A stretch of 64,000 nucleotides of DNA, from contig NC_029520.1 of NCBI RefSeq assembly GCF_001577835.2, positions 46,970,381 to 47,034,380 of the forward strand. The letters are read 5' to 3'. The notes under the pieces are model-generated. The model worked only from the letters and a program-made list of their open reading frames with translations, was not told the origin of the DNA and did not search any database. The translations under genes and the position numbers were made by a program. Origin of the DNA: Coturnix japonica (Eukaryota; Chordata; Aves; Galliformes; Phasianidae). Shown piece by piece: positions 25,441-38,670 of the stretch. Positions within the stretch are counted from its first letter, which is position 1. Each line of letters opens with the position of its first letter.

Positions 25441-25540
25441 TTTCAATTCCCAGCTGTTTTAAAGGCTCTCTGCATAACCTCGCCAAGTCATTTAATCTCT
25501 GTACCTCAGACACTCCTGTATTTAATACAGAGAAAGTCAA
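25441..25540 (+). mobile_element. MIR-like ancient amniote SINE remnant
   Basis: The segment carries CAATTCCCAGCT, then CTCTCTGCATAACCTCG, CCAAGTCATTTAATCTCTG and TACCTCAG. This follows the order of the core and tail of MIR/CORE-type SINEs (CAATTCCCAGCTCTG, TGTGTGACCTTGG, GCAAGTCACTTAATCTCT, GTGCCTCAG), as I remember them from mammals and turtles. The match is recalled, not computed. The copy is decayed and short, consistent with an insertion that predates birds. Confidence 0.65.
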
Positions 25541-27890
25541 TAATTGATTAATTCCCTTCCCCCAGCCAGCTTTCTGGTTTTTGTGATGATTTGGGGGCAG
25601 ATGCTGCCTCCTGTGAGGTGCCAGGCTACGGCATAGCACAAGGCAGTTCTGGCAATACTGTAAATGATAAAATAATAATCATGTTCTGTAGCATAGAAGC
25701 AGCTGTGATTGCCCTAATATTTGTCCTAGCAGAATCAGTTTTAAATTGAAAGCACACCTGGGATGATTCAGTTCCAGAAGAGGCTCAACATGATCCAGGG
25801 ATTATGACAGTCACTGAGTAACTGAGCAACAGCATTTCCACTAGCAAAGTAAGAAAAGGTAAAATGAAAAGAGGCATTGATCTTTAAAAAAAGACCAACA
25901 GAATCCATATGGATCCAAATCTTAAATAAAATACCATCAGCCACACAGCTTTCCCTCTTCATGAGAACAGCTGTGGAAAGCTATTATTGTAATTTGCAAA
26001 TAATGTTACCCCTTTATGTGTGCCATTGGAGATCTCTTTTTTTATGGCAAGTCTTCAGCTAGACAGTTTCTTACATAACAGCGCTATTTATTTATTTTTT
26101 CTTTAATTTCAGACAGTTGTTAGGCGATGGTTTTCCTTGTATAGGTTCTATTAATGAATAACCATTAGTTACACAGTTAGTTATCTGTGAAAAAATACCC
26201 AGTATTTTGAAACTGGGAAGATGTTATCCAGGTTAGAATATGTGCCAAGAGGAAAACATGAGAGCAAGCACATATCCCTGCAGGTATGCCATACAAGTTG
26301 GGCAGACTGCTATTATTAATACAAATCGCTTCAATTAAAATTGACACGTGAGATAATTAATAGCATGTTGATTGATAAACAAGCCCTCGCTCATTTTATC
26401 CAGGCATTTGTTAATTACCTGCCCGGTGCTGTAGCTGACTGCTGAGGACACACTCCCACAGGGGAATGCTGTGGGTTGGTTTTTTTTGCTGTGCTTTCCA
26501 GCTTGCTGGTACTTTGAATATAATAGTAATTTTTAAGCTGTGGGATATATAAAGTTTCAAAGGTTCGTTCATATCTGCATCACAGACGGCATGCAGTATG
26601 CTTTGTCTCACATTCAGTAGGGTAAATACTATTTGCTATGCGATGCTATAGAAAATTCTCACTTTATTTCCTTACCATCTTTGTTTCTTCCCTCCTCAAT
26701 TTCCCCCCACACGTAAGACAGCACTGGTAGCCTCCACTGCGCTCTGTAGCAGCGAGCACACTGCGACACTGTTGCAGGGGTTCCCTACAGCAGTGCTTCC
26801 CAGTGCCATTGATCAAGCCATGAGAGCTAGTTAAGCAGTGCAAGGTTGCTCTAATTCCCTGACTCATCTCCTGTTCCCCCTGGAAATCATAATCGTGGTT
26901 CTGGGAACCAAACTGCAGTCCTATGACTGCAGCAGGATGGAGGTGCTTGGATTGCTGAGTCACCACGTTGACCCACACGGCTCAGATTTCTGTTTATAGT
27001 TAGCAGGAGTCTAAAATGCTCATTGTAATCTTATCACGGTGGAGGTACTAACTGCACATTCTCTGCAAATGTATTCAGCTTGGCTTTCTGCTCAGGGTTC
27101 AGATTCCCCAAGTCACTATATGCGTCATGTTTACAAAACCACATTTCACTTTAAGTAGCCTTGAATTATGATATTCTTGGGGTCCTTTATTTTATGCATA
27201 TGTCATCTTAGAGCTCATCAGCATTCTGCTCCTGTATTTGCAACTGCTGAGAAAGTCAGATCTTAAAAAGCCGTAACTCCCCAACAATTTCTGCTGTCAA
27301 TAGCTTGTTTAAGCTGTTCGGACACAGTAAGTCGTGTGGAGAAAAACTGAAGATCAAATTATTTTCAGGTATGAATTAAATCTATTTCTTTGAAGCTGCC
27401 AACACATCTCGTTGCTCTGCAGGATGAGATTCTCCTTGTTATGTATGGCATGCTTTACAAACACTGCTATTATATGAGCACGATACCCGTTTCTCAGTCT
27501 GTACTGCACTATGGTTGCATCTCTATGCAGTACTTCTGATAATGTTAGCTAACGAGCCCCACTATTTAACATAGATACTTTCTGTTCCAGTCTGGAACGT
27601 GACAAAGAACGTGTTTGTCATGTGCTTGACTGCAGAGACAAATGGAAATGCAGAAACACTTGAGCGCTGGTTTGTTTATAAAATTGATCTTGACCAGTCA
27701 GCATAAAATGCATCGTGTCAATGCAATTGCCATAATGCTCCTTCATTAGCAGAAATGATTCCTCTTGTATGCAGTGCCAGCAGCGGGGATGCTTCAGCCA
27801 CCCTCTCACGCTGCTAACAGATAAAAGTCAGCTTACAATGCACAGCAAAATATCAAAATAGATCAATGTAAATAAAGATGAAGGAAGAGG

Positions 27891-27916
27891 AGACTCATGT
27901 TAGAGACTCATGTTAG
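27891..27916. repeat. 13-bp tandem duplication
   Basis: AGACTCATGTTAG occurs twice back to back. It is a small slippage-type duplication with no linked feature. Confidence 0.85.
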
Positions 27917-30900
27917 AGAGGACACGGATGAAAAGGCATGTGACCAGTTTAAAATACGAATGAGCTTCTGTTAAAACAGCTCCCTTCAATGACCTTCTTT
28001 TCCTGCCATGTGACCAAATTCTTCAATCAGGCATTGTAAAGTAAAGGAATGTCAAAGTTGCCTCTATTTTCATTTCAGATCTGGCCGTGTTAGCATATAC
28101 TTGCCATATTCATCTACTGCCCAAATCATTTCACTTTCTGCTGAAGTCAGAGTTCTTCCAGCCATCCTCCTGGCTCTGCTCCGCACCGCAGCGCTGTGGC
28201 TGCCCTTTAAAACCCCAGGGCCTGGGGCCAGCCAGCTCCGTGCCGTTATCGGACCCATCTGGGAAGGCAGCAAGTATTCTGCAAGCCAGCAAGTGGCTGC
28301 GGAAGAAAGCAGGGCTCTGAAAGGTCCTGCTCTGAAGGGCAAACCTTTCTGAAAACAGCCAGCCCAAGCTGTGCAGAGGGACCATATCCTGTTTTTTTTT
28401 AACCAGATGCCTTGCATCGGCCACAGAAGGGTACCCAGGGAGCTGCCCACAACTATGCAGCCCCTCTTGTTTCTCAAAACCCTCACTGAATTGCAGCACC
28501 AGTGCCAAAGGCAGCAATCTGGCAACTCCTTCCTCTCTGCACCCCCCTGCACTCACACTTCCAAGGATTGCAGAAGAATTTCTGACGTGCTCCAACACTG
28601 AACAAAGCAATCTCTGATCTTAAGAAAGAAAGAAAGAAAAAAATGGGTTCAGTTTAATACAGGCAACTGGCAAAGATTCAAACTGCATCTCGCTGTAGCC
28701 AAAGCAGTTCACCAATCCTGAGGAGAGAAGCAAATCTTCAGCTCAAGTCAGATGCCTCGTTATTCATTTCTCCTTATCTCGCTTTTCAAATCTTGCCAAG
28801 ACTGCACCCATCCCTCTATTTCTAGACACTTGAACACCACCCCAGCAGCGCTGAGCCCTTTGGCAGCAGCCCTGCTCTCAGGTCACCGTATAACCTGGTG
28901 AGGGTGGCTGCATGCTGGCAACGTGCACCTCATTTGGGAGCAGCACCTGAAAGCATCCCTTGGACCGATCCCACCAGGCAAGCTTGTCCCATTGCAGGGA
29001 ATCTGTAAGAAGAGCTATGGCGTGTGACAAATAATGTCATCCTTTTTGCTTTAGGCAGAGCTCGAGATTGAATACTCAGTCTGTTGCTGACTGCACAGCA
29101 GGGGCTTCCTCAGATTGCTGAGGCCAAAATGAGAGTAAACTGGAAGGAGAGTAAAGCACGTAGAGTGTGCAGTGTGAAGGTAGGAATTTCAAACACCATT
29201 TTGCTTCCAGTTTTGTTTTCCTCTCATATTTCTTTCCCCACACATCTTCTTCATCCTCCCTTGACTCCTCACCCATGTTTCCTTCAAAGATGCCTTTTTG
29301 GGATGCATCTGGTACTTGTTTCTTTCAGAGACGACTTCAGTCCTGCTGAAGACCATTGCAGGCCTGAAGGACTCAGACTGCATTAGGGAAGATCACATTT
29401 GAGCCCTGGGGGACACCTTTGTTTCTAGCAGAGCATCAATTCTAAAACCAAACCAGATGTATTTATTTCTTTATTTACTTATTGCATCACTTAGCTCTGG
29501 CATAGCTTCAGAGAAGGGCTGTATCACTTATCACGGTATATATTTGTTCATTACCAGTGGCTTTAAATATGGTCGCCTGCAGCTTCAGGGTATATGACAG
29601 GTTGAGGATTAATTTTGTTTCAGTGCTCTGTGTTTTAGCAGTGGCTTCGTGCATGGGCTTCAGGTTTGGGTGAGGAGTGCTTAAATGAAAACTCATTCTG
29701 CTAATACAGGACCAAGTGATTTTTTTTAAACCTTGCAGACCTTTCTGAACTGCAGGATTTTGTGTGATCCCTGGAGAACGTGTAGCACCAAAGCCTCTCT
29801 GAACAGCCTGGCTGTGCTTCTCTCACACTGTAGACAGAACAGGCATCACTGGCATTGATACATAATTTAGTCACCACCTTCAGGGTATGTTAATTTAGCA
29901 AATTTGCTAGGAATTCACATAGAGGAATTGATGATTAAATAGGCGATTGAACCAAAGAGCCCAAACGAAGCAGTTTGTTGCTAAATTAAATGCTCTCTGT
30001 GTCTAGACCACTCTCCTTGTTACATTTTAATTGACCTAATTATTTCCAAAAACACTCTTTTTGTTGCTGCTTTAACATTTAGATCATTCTGTATGGGGGC
30101 TGGATGTGGGAGGAGAGCTGTTCTGGTGTATTCCAACAGCGGAGAGTATTTTAAGCAACAACTTTGGATAGCAGCAGCAGTCACTGGGTGATGAAGCTGC
30201 AGAGCTTCCTGTAGACCTGGGGAGAACACTGTGGGCTCCCTGCTATAGCTTCTTCACTGTACAACCACATCCACTGTTAGCACGTCTTAAGCATGGACAT
30301 GTCCTCAAGGAGGTCTTTTCAGTGAGGTTTCACTATTAGTGCTCAGACATTTTATCGAGCTGCTGCGATTTGACAAGCTAGCACTTGTCAGCTGAATCAA
30401 GCTGTTACAACCATGTGCATGCTGTAAGTGCAGGGGAATGGCACTTCTCGTGATGGGGAGAGCAGAGCTAAAACTGCTCACGCCTGCTGTAAGGAGCTAT
30501 TGTTATTGCTTGTAGGAACAACTACCCATGTAGCTATTACATCTCGGCTGATGTGAGGTAGCTTGTTCACTACCTGGATCCTGCACTTGAGCCCCACAGA
30601 GACCTGATTTCCCCCACATCATACTATTAGCTTTAGTTTGTGATAGCAGGGAAGTTGGGTGTTGGATGAAGGAAAACCAAATGTTAAAGCATGGTTCTAG
30701 TCCTCTAGAACCTGTATTTTTAACATCTGACTTCCTGTAGATATTCTGCATGGAAAATCTGCTATGGTCAATGATGAGTTCAAGTGAGCGGCCTATCATC
30801 TGCATTTAGGATAAACTGTGATAAGTTTCTCCTTCTAGCTCCTACTTTTGTTTTCCCTTTGGCTGCAGGACTGTCACAAAATCTACGGACAGCCATAAAT

Positions 30901-32419
30901 GGAGGTAGAATGGCTCCATAATTGTGATTAACTTGTCTATATGCACTGAAAGATAACACTGTGACCAAAGCTGTAAGCTGCCTCCTTCCTTATTTTGAGA
31001 GAGAAACTGGGGGAAAGAAAACAGCTTGTCCTGGAGCCACACACCAAAACAGTGACTGTACAAAGAGGAGAACCTGGATGGTCCAGCTGCGTGCTTTGAG
31101 TGTAACGCAGTGACTTTGCCTCAATTACCCTTGGCTTAGCTCTGGTGTCTGCAAGAAGAAAATGAGGTTTAAGATGCCTAAAATGGCATTTTGTTATCCC
31201 TGGTGGCTGCTTTGATATTTCTCAGTTTTCTGTAGCTGTCAGTCAGATGCTGTGCCAGATGTTTCCCACAAACTGTCACTAAATGCAATAGCTGTAGCGA
31301 CGTAGGGACGAGCTCGGCTGCCAGCCTGGCCAACATGCCCATGGAGCCACAGCCTCTGAGACAAAACAGCTCAAGCTTTGGGCCATGCTACCTCTTCTCT
31401 CACTCCCGACATTGGGATGCATTGACAGGGGTGATTGCACAGCCTTCAGCAAGAAATAGCCCAAAGCTTGTCAGTGTGAATGGTTCTGCACCAAAAAAAA
31501 CTTCCCACATCTTTCTTAATTGTGTTTCCTTTCCACATCAGGAGTGCAGGATGTGTGTTTCCTCCAGATACAGTTACACTTGAATCTGGGGCTTTATGGG
31601 ACCCTTTAAGCACACAGAGCACTTTACACTTTCAGTTGCATCAGGCCATCAGAAATTTCTGTCGTGCGCTCACTTCTCAAATTAAGTACATAAAAACATC
31701 ACACAGGCAGCCAAGTCTCACACAGATCCAGCTACATACTGCCAAACCGTTGCAGACTGCTGCTGACCAACGCAACAGGAGCCAACAGAGGCGTGCTAAA
31801 TTCAGCAGCCTCCTCCAGAGCTGGAGCACGATCCACAGATGCAGAACTTCTCACCTCTCCCAAGCACCACATGGCCAGAGGGCTCTGCAGCCCGACACCC
31901 ACATTTCCTTAATTCGCCATGTTATGCCAAAGGAGAGCAATGGGCTTTTTCCATTCCTTGCTGCCTTCTCTCCCTCCCCACCCTTGGATGCCCCAATCCT
32001 TGTGGATTTCATCCAAGACCTAAATCCTGTCTTAGAGAATTTAAAGAGGAAATTTGGTGTCAAAGCAGCTGTTCTCCCAGTGCTCTGCACATTATAATTC
32101 TATACCTTCGAACACACCATAGAAAGTTTGTGATTTAGGAAATCAGCTGTCACTTGAAATGATATCCCACATAAACCTTCTGGCTGCATCTGTGACCTCT
32201 GCACTGCTGATCACAAAACCCTCTCCATCCCTCAGCCCTTTGCTTTCCCCCAGATTTGCTGCGTTCATCCCGTGCTTATCTGCTATGATCAAATTGCCAA
32301 ATCAATTGGTAGAGGCGCTTACAGATAACGGTGGTTGGTTTTTTTACTTACAGGATGATTTTTCACTTTCGGTTTTCCTAAACCCTAAGAACTAACATCC
32401 TTTTGTGTGTGCACAGGGC

Positions 32420-32620
32420 AATCCCAGTGACAAATGGTGCTTCTCTGGGGCTGGTATTGGGACTAATGGTGTTCCTTAGGGGTTGGTACTGGGACTGGTG
32501 CTGTATTAACATCTTTGTCATGGGCAGTGGGATTGAGAGTACCCTCTGCAAGTCTGCCAATGGCACCAAGCTAATCTTGTCCAGACAGTGAAGATCTGCT
32601 ACCAGCTATATCTGGATAGC
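32420..32620 (+). mobile_element. CR1 LINE internal fragment (reverse-transcriptase region)
   Basis: Translation of the plus strand gives LVLGLMVFLRG, then CCINIFVMGSGIESTLCKS and ANGTKLI. This parallels the CR1 reverse transcriptase (GSVLGPVLFNIFIND, GIECTLSKFADDTKL). The catalytic FADD box is degraded to SANG, so the copy is dead. It is the only fragment in the window from the coding part of CR1 rather than its 3' end. Confidence 0.8.
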
Positions 32621-32816
32621 CTCTTTTCATCAGTAGTGTGTGTAAAGATAGATTAGGAAGATTTCTTACTTGGAAGTTAGGTTTTTAACAAGGAAAAAAC
32701 ATTCCTGGGAAATGCCAGTTTTGTTACTTCTGTCACTGTTTTAATCAGAGAACGTCACACTTAAAATCTCTCACAAAAAGACCTATTCAAACAACACTTT
32801 GGGTTTGGGCACATTG

Positions 32817-32841
32817 AAAAAAAAAAACAAAAAAAAAACAC
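32817..32841. repeat. A-rich low-complexity tract
   Basis: Runs of A interrupted by single C bases follow GGGCACATTGAAAA. It is simple sequence with no linked element that I can see. Confidence 0.7.
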
Positions 32842-34698
32842 CATATTTTTTTGTTTCAGCCAAAACCTGCCGACAAAAGAGGACATCTTTTAATTAAAAA
32901 TCAAACATTCCTTTCGCTATTCTTTTGTTTTCCAGCAAAAACTGCTGAGGGATATTTTCTTGGCAGTTCCAGTGAAAATAACCTCCCTCCTGGTTCTGAC
33001 AACTTCCTTGGGATTATGCCGCTCCATTTCAAGTTCTTGTTTTCTTTCCTTTACCTTAATGCCAGCATTGGCACTGAAGCATCCCTTAATGATGACATAT
33101 GTTCCTCACTCATTCAGAATATGATCTAACTCTTTATATAGAGCATCTGTTTATTTATCTGTGGGACATGTGGCTAGAACATAAACTTGAATGAGCTGTG
33201 GGAAAGGCCAATTTTAAATATGAAAATAGACTACCGTCAGTATAGTTAAAGACACTTTCAACTCTCTAATTTGGTTACTAGTCACAGAAACCACTTGGAC
33301 ATTCTCATGACAGTTAGTATAAACACTACCCTTTCCATTGCAAAGAAATATTGTCATAGCTGGAGAAGTAAACTGACCCACAACATGAAAATGAATGTCA
33401 TTTTAAAATTGCCCATGAAAGCATAATTCAGGTTGTGGTACTTAATATTCTCAGCTGTCATTGACCATGCACTAATTAGTTTCAGTTCTAATGAATACGT
33501 ATTTATATGCACAAAGTATAAGCATTGTAAATATCATATGTATTTGACCACAGTTTATGATGATGATATTGTATGATTGCATATATGTATTCATTATTAT
33601 TGCATGAATATTTTATGGATCGGTGTAAAATGTAATTATACCCTGGTACGTTTGCTTAATGTCAGTGTCAACAGTTGGATCAAGATCAGCATAAGACATT
33701 TTGTCAAAGCAAGCTTACATTTCTCGTCTCTGGTATCAGGACCGAGATTTGGGGACCATAAATCACATTCGTGTTTTTCAGGCAGTTGACATTTTCTCCA
33801 GCTTAAGTCACTCCAGTGAAAACTTTTCAGGTCAAACATAGGAGAGGGGACCGAAAGGACATTTAGTTTTCTTGAATGCTTAATCCTGGAAGAGTCGGTC
33901 TCACAGAGACAGAGCTACTGAGTGTGATGCAAAGACCTGCAGTTCATTTAGATAGAGAATTCTTGCTGGTTTAGAGTAGAGTTCTAAATACAAGAAATCT
34001 TTGTATCCTGCTGTCAGTAAAAAGAAGATACGGCTTCACGGCATGATAACATCTGAACTCTCTATTATTTCACTTCCTTAAAAATCCCCCTTTTGTCTGA
34101 AGTGTTGGAAGTTCTCCTTAATCACAAATATCACCAAAATGAAAGATCAGAGAGAAAATAAACCTTGCTTTCTATTTTTGTTGGTGTTTACTTTGTTCAG
34201 TCACTCGCATGTAAACCCATTTCTGTTTCCTCTGTCAAGACAGTTTCTCTTACAGTTTCACTGTCTTTCTCATAAAGCAAGAAGCAGAGAAAACACATTT
34301 TAAAAATAGGAAAATGTGATTGTGAGACCACAAACTTGTGTTTTGTGCAGAGGGGAGGTGAAGATGCTCAGAGAAGGGTCCTGCACAGAAATCCCTGTCA
34401 TCTAAGTTTTGAATTGACAACATCTTACTGAATGTGAAACTCTTCACTTTTATGCTCACACCAACTTTGGTATCAGAACCTGTGTGTGTACATTTTCGTG
34501 TGGGAGACGGCTTCACGATATTATTCAGCTGCATAATTTCCCTTTTTTTTTTTCTTGTGATTCCCCATTTTCAGCACTTTTCATTTGATGCTCTCACTGC
34601 CCAAAGTTGGCATCAATTACTTCTGAAATATTATCTAGAGATTCTAAATCATGAAGATTTCATTCTGTTAAACCTTCTGTGCTACTTTTGTGTGTGTC

Positions 34699-34718
34699 TG
34701 TGTTTGTTTGTTTGTTTA
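34699..34718. repeat. Short (TTTG)n microsatellite
   Basis: About four TTTG units follow a TGTGTGTCTGTG stretch. It is simple sequence only. Confidence 0.7.
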
Positions 34719-35127
34719 AATGATGACGGGATAAAGGGGAAAGCAAGGCAGGAATCAAATGATTTCCGTGGGTGATATCACAGACTACAAGCCTTTCTGA
34801 GCCTCTTAATTGCCAAGCATGTGCTGACATCTTCTGCTAGTTGCTCTCATAGAAGTATGACAGTCTCTGATTTATGTACATGGTTTTGCTTAGGGCTTTG
34901 TACTTAGTAGCCTTCCATGTGTGCAATGCAGAACACTGTGTTCTGTAAGGGGCATAATCCCAACAGCAAAATCTGCCTGTGTTACTCCACATAACACTGG
35001 TCCTTGCCTGAAGTCGTTCTGAGCTATGTTGGCTCATGAGGCTGAGATGGTTCCTAGGTATTTGGACTGAAGTTACCAGTCAAGGTGACAGCACAGCATG
35101 CACAGAGCCTGGCACACTACAACACAT

Positions 35128-35420
35128 CATAGAATCATAGAAACCTAGAAGCATTAAGGTTGTCAAGACCTCTAAGATCACCTAGTCCAACGCATCCCCA
35201 CCATGCCCACTGACCACGTCCCTCAGTGCCACATCTCCAGCATTCTTGAGCACCTCCAGGAGCAGTGACTCCACCACCTCCCTGGGCTGCCTGTGCCAAT
35301 ACCACACTATGCTTTCTGAGAAGAATTTTTTCCTAATGTGCATCATGAACCTCCTCAGGTGCAACATAAAGCTGTTACGTCTTGTCTTACCACTAGTCAC
35401 CTAGGAAAAGAGCCAGTCCC
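35128..35420 (-). mobile_element. CR1 LINE 3' fragment
   Basis: The plus strand starts with paired TCATAGAA units, then TTAAGGTTGTCAAGACCTC, GATCACCTAGTCCAACGC, CACCATGCCCACTGACC, CCTCAGTGCCACATCTCC and GAATTTTTTCCTAATGTG. This is a CR1 3' region in reverse orientation, of a different subfamily from the 21.4 kb copy (the 'ACCTAGTCCAAC' type). The inner boundary is uncertain. Confidence 0.93.
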
Positions 35421-36578
35421 CATCACTGATCTGTGCCAAAAGAGCACCCAAACCCGATGTCCCCATCACATCTCTCCAACAGGCCAACAGAGCCTAGAAA
35501 AGTGTTTGGCAGAGGGGTGACAAGACCCTTCCCAGCACCATAGGCCTTGGAGTTATGCTAGCACACCATGCTTCATGTCACATGGGCAACAGGTTGATCT
35601 CAGCTCTCAGTTACCTTGCTTCTGTCAGATGCAAAACACTGCACAGCTAGCTCCACTGTAACCTCAGCTGCTCAGCACTTGGCTCCTCTTGATTTTAATT
35701 TACCTATTCTTTTCCCCATTTCAAATCACTAAGTTTTGTCCTTGGAAAGAACGGCCTTATTCTCATTGTGCGGCTGTTCGGCAGCTGAATCTTTCCGTGA
35801 TGTTTCCCTGCTGCTTTGCATCTCAAGCACAATACAAAGAAATGAAATGCAATGTGCTCACTCCTTATTATTATAGATTGATGTTGAAAGGAGGGCTGCA
35901 TGTAAGATTTTAATCAAGAAACTGCAGCAAGTTTATGAGCAATATATATCTCTTTTAATTTGGCCAGCAATGAAAATATGGTTGGCAGGGGGAAAAAAGA
36001 AAACAACTCCCTCTCTCTCACCAGTGTACTTTCCAAGACGGAAAAAAAGGATTTTGAATAAAGTGGCAATATGGATGCATTTGAAACTGTGAAATGTGAT
36101 TCTTAATTGCTCTTGATTGTCTCTCAAACAACTGGTAGGTTAACCACGGCAGGCTGACAGCCTGTACAAACCGACAATCAATACTGTTGAAATGCAGAAC
36201 CTTTGCCTGCAAGACACAAAAACATTTCATTTTCGAACGCTACAGGACATCTGCTTCTGGAGAGAAAAAGTTGCTTCTTCTCAGCAATATGCACCAACTT
36301 GTAACTTATTTTTTCTCCTTGCTCGAAGGAAACAAAAGTCTTCTTTATACCATATCCCTTCCACTAATCTGGCAGCGATCCAGTGTGGGTTTAAACAGAT
36401 GTTCTGGAAAAAAAAATAAAATATGGCATATACAAATGAGATGGAATCCAGCAACTCAGTTGTGGATTATTACAGATATAAAATACTAAGGGCTAAATTC
36501 TTCCCAGATACACGATCTCTATATTATTTGGCACTAGATGTAAGAGCAGCACACAAACAAATCATTAATACACTCACT

Positions 36579-36690
36579 ATAATAATTATTATATATTTAG
36601 CACAAAAGACCCCAGGCTGGATCAAACCCTTTGCATTAAATACTGTACAGATGTATGTTCAGGCTGAGGAGTTTACATTCAAATGTCTGC
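36579..36690 (+). mobile_element. Old decayed amniote dispersed repeat, family not named
   Basis: The segment carries the ordered words TTATTA, TTTAGCAC, AAGACCCC, GGATCAAACCC, ACTGTACAGA and GAGTTTACATTCAAAT. From memory this parallels a repeat abundant in turtles and crocodilians with the backbone TAGCACCTAGAGGCCCC, GATCAGGGCCCC, CACTGTACAGACACATAG and GAGCTTACAATCTAAAT. I cannot name the family or compute identity. Divergence looks high, so the insertion would be ancient. Confidence 0.4.
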
Positions 36691-38613
36691 ATTCAGCAAA
36701 GATTTAGATATATAAGTAACTTTGCTTCATGTGTTTACAGGATTAAGCCTCACATGACTATATTATTGGCAACAACGGGCACTTCTTACTTTCCATGCTA
36801 CAGCCTTTGAATAAATCACACAGTAATGAATGAATGATTTGATGTTAGAAGGAAAGAATTTGAGTCTTGCTGCGTTCAAGTCTACTAAGCCTATGGGCTT
36901 CCACAAGGTTATAGGCTCATTGGTAGGAAGTATATGGACACGCACAATCTCTAAATATATGTAATGCAGTGAAATTGATAAAATTTAGACCTAGGAAGAA
37001 AAATTTCCTACCAGCTGAAAAACACCTCCTTGCCTTCTGCTCCTCAGCTGTGCCATATGTGTGCTGCAGCACAGCTTAACCCAGAAGTCAAAGCTGAGAT
37101 GCATCCCACGGTCTCCTGAATCAAATTCTGGAACCAAGAGCTCTGCTAATGCTGCTGGGACAACCTGTAAAAGCAGCTGGGGAGGAGAGCTTGGGCTACA
37201 CAGTGGGTCAAGCAGAAGATGGGAATGAAGCATATGGCCTACCTTGGGAAACGCACACAAAAAATTGCTTTCAGCTTCTACTGATATCACAGAACATGAC
37301 CTCTTGGGTAGAATAACCCCTAAAAGCAAGTATATCCACACGGCCAGTGGAATCTTCCCACAAACTGGGTGAGCTCTTGTATTCCTCACCAGCTACTGGG
37401 GGCTGCAATTGCCCTTGCCAGGATGTCTGCCTGAACATACTTGCCTCCAGAGCTTTTATTTTTAACTTTTTCCATTTTTCTCCCATTACTGCTCCCCTTC
37501 CTTCACCTTATTTCTTTTGAATTTGAAATTAATTTGCTTCAAGCACTCTGGTGTCTTTGCTGCTGCCAGAAAACAAAACCTATTTTTAATAGTCTCGAGA
37601 CTATACAGCAGTGAAGGCCAACACACAAATAATCTAAACATTCACTTTTCAGAGCATTGCAAAGAACATCTGGTTACTTGATAAAAACTTCTGCTTCCTA
37701 TTGTTGCTACTGCTAAACAAAATAAAGTGAAAGACCCTGGGGAAACGACAGGTGAGGATTAGAAGGGATCCATTTGTCCCCGTTCTCCCCACTGCTTTTG
37801 TTGTCAGTCTCCAACTTGCCATCATCTCATCAGCTTAGGAAAGGTTACAGGGAAATGAAAGTATGGCAAACTCCAGATTTTCTACTCCTATACTTTGTAA
37901 TAAGGGTTCACCTGATGGGTTACAATAGAAAAATAGTGAGAAGGTATAAATGAGGAACACAAAGAATTGGGCAAGTTTCTTCTTTCCCCTGGAGTCAAGG
38001 CGAACTCAGAAATGTGGTAAATCCAAAGATAATGGCAAAAATAGAAAATGACAGAGAAATACTGTTGAAGAACCATCACAAGAACTAATGGAAAAGCTGC
38101 TGCAGCTCTAACACTGAGAAGGAAAACCAGCCTGCGCTTCTCCCTCCAGGAGCATGACGAGCGTGCTCTTCCCTTTGCTGCTGTCACCGCAAAGTGATTT
38201 TTTGCATGACTGCTGCAAGGGACCAGCTCCTCTCCAAGCGAGTGCTTGGGTTATTTGACGACATGTGACTCTCCTTCTATATGAATAACATCTGCAAATA
38301 CACAGAGAGTATTTGGAATTGCTTCTGGTTTCAAATAATTTGTTATTTAGAGCATTTCAACCAGCCTCTCCCCTCCTTGCTGTTATGGCTGGTCACGATG
38401 TCACGTCCAAGCCTTTCCACTCCCTGCTTCAAAACATATTATAACAATCAGGTGCTTGCATCCATGTGGCAGCTCTCAGCATCCCGAAGCCATCCCAAAG
38501 GAATGATGATGCATGGTCTTTTAGGCAGTACTGCTGATCCTTCTCAGATCACTGATGTCACAGGAAGGAATTATGAGGATGCTACAAGAAAAATCAGTGA
38601 CTACTCACCCACC

Positions 38614-38670
38614 TCCTTGGACCTGATGATCTTTGTGGGTCCCTTCCAATTTGGATTATTCTATGATTAT
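38614..38670 (+). mobile_element. Very short CR1 LINE 3' end
   Basis: In the plus direction this reads CCTTGGACCTGATGATCTTT, then GTGGGTCCCTTCCAATTTGG and ATTATTCTATGATTAT. That is the last 57 or so bases of a CR1 3' end. The 158-residue open frame running through it is therefore not a gene. Confidence 0.88.

Larger units (their letters stand above)
18881..32419. other. Spacer between AKT1 and ZBTB42, left half
   Basis: There is no recognisable protein gene or RNA gene in this stretch. It holds four CR1 fragments (19.33, 21.37, 24.05 and 24.72 kb), one MIR-like ancient SINE remnant (25.44 kb), a poly(A) tract near 21.81 kb and scattered short open frames. Two overlapping minus-strand frames near 28.1-28.6 kb and one plus-strand frame at 31480-32097 are the longest; none has a familiar domain, a convincing start context or splice partners. 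Confidence 0.6.

Noticed and set aside
28070-28610. Two overlapping minus-strand frames of about 160 codons
   Set aside because: Two frames of the same strand are open at once, with other plus-strand frames also open, and neither shows a domain or splice structure. Best explained by local composition.
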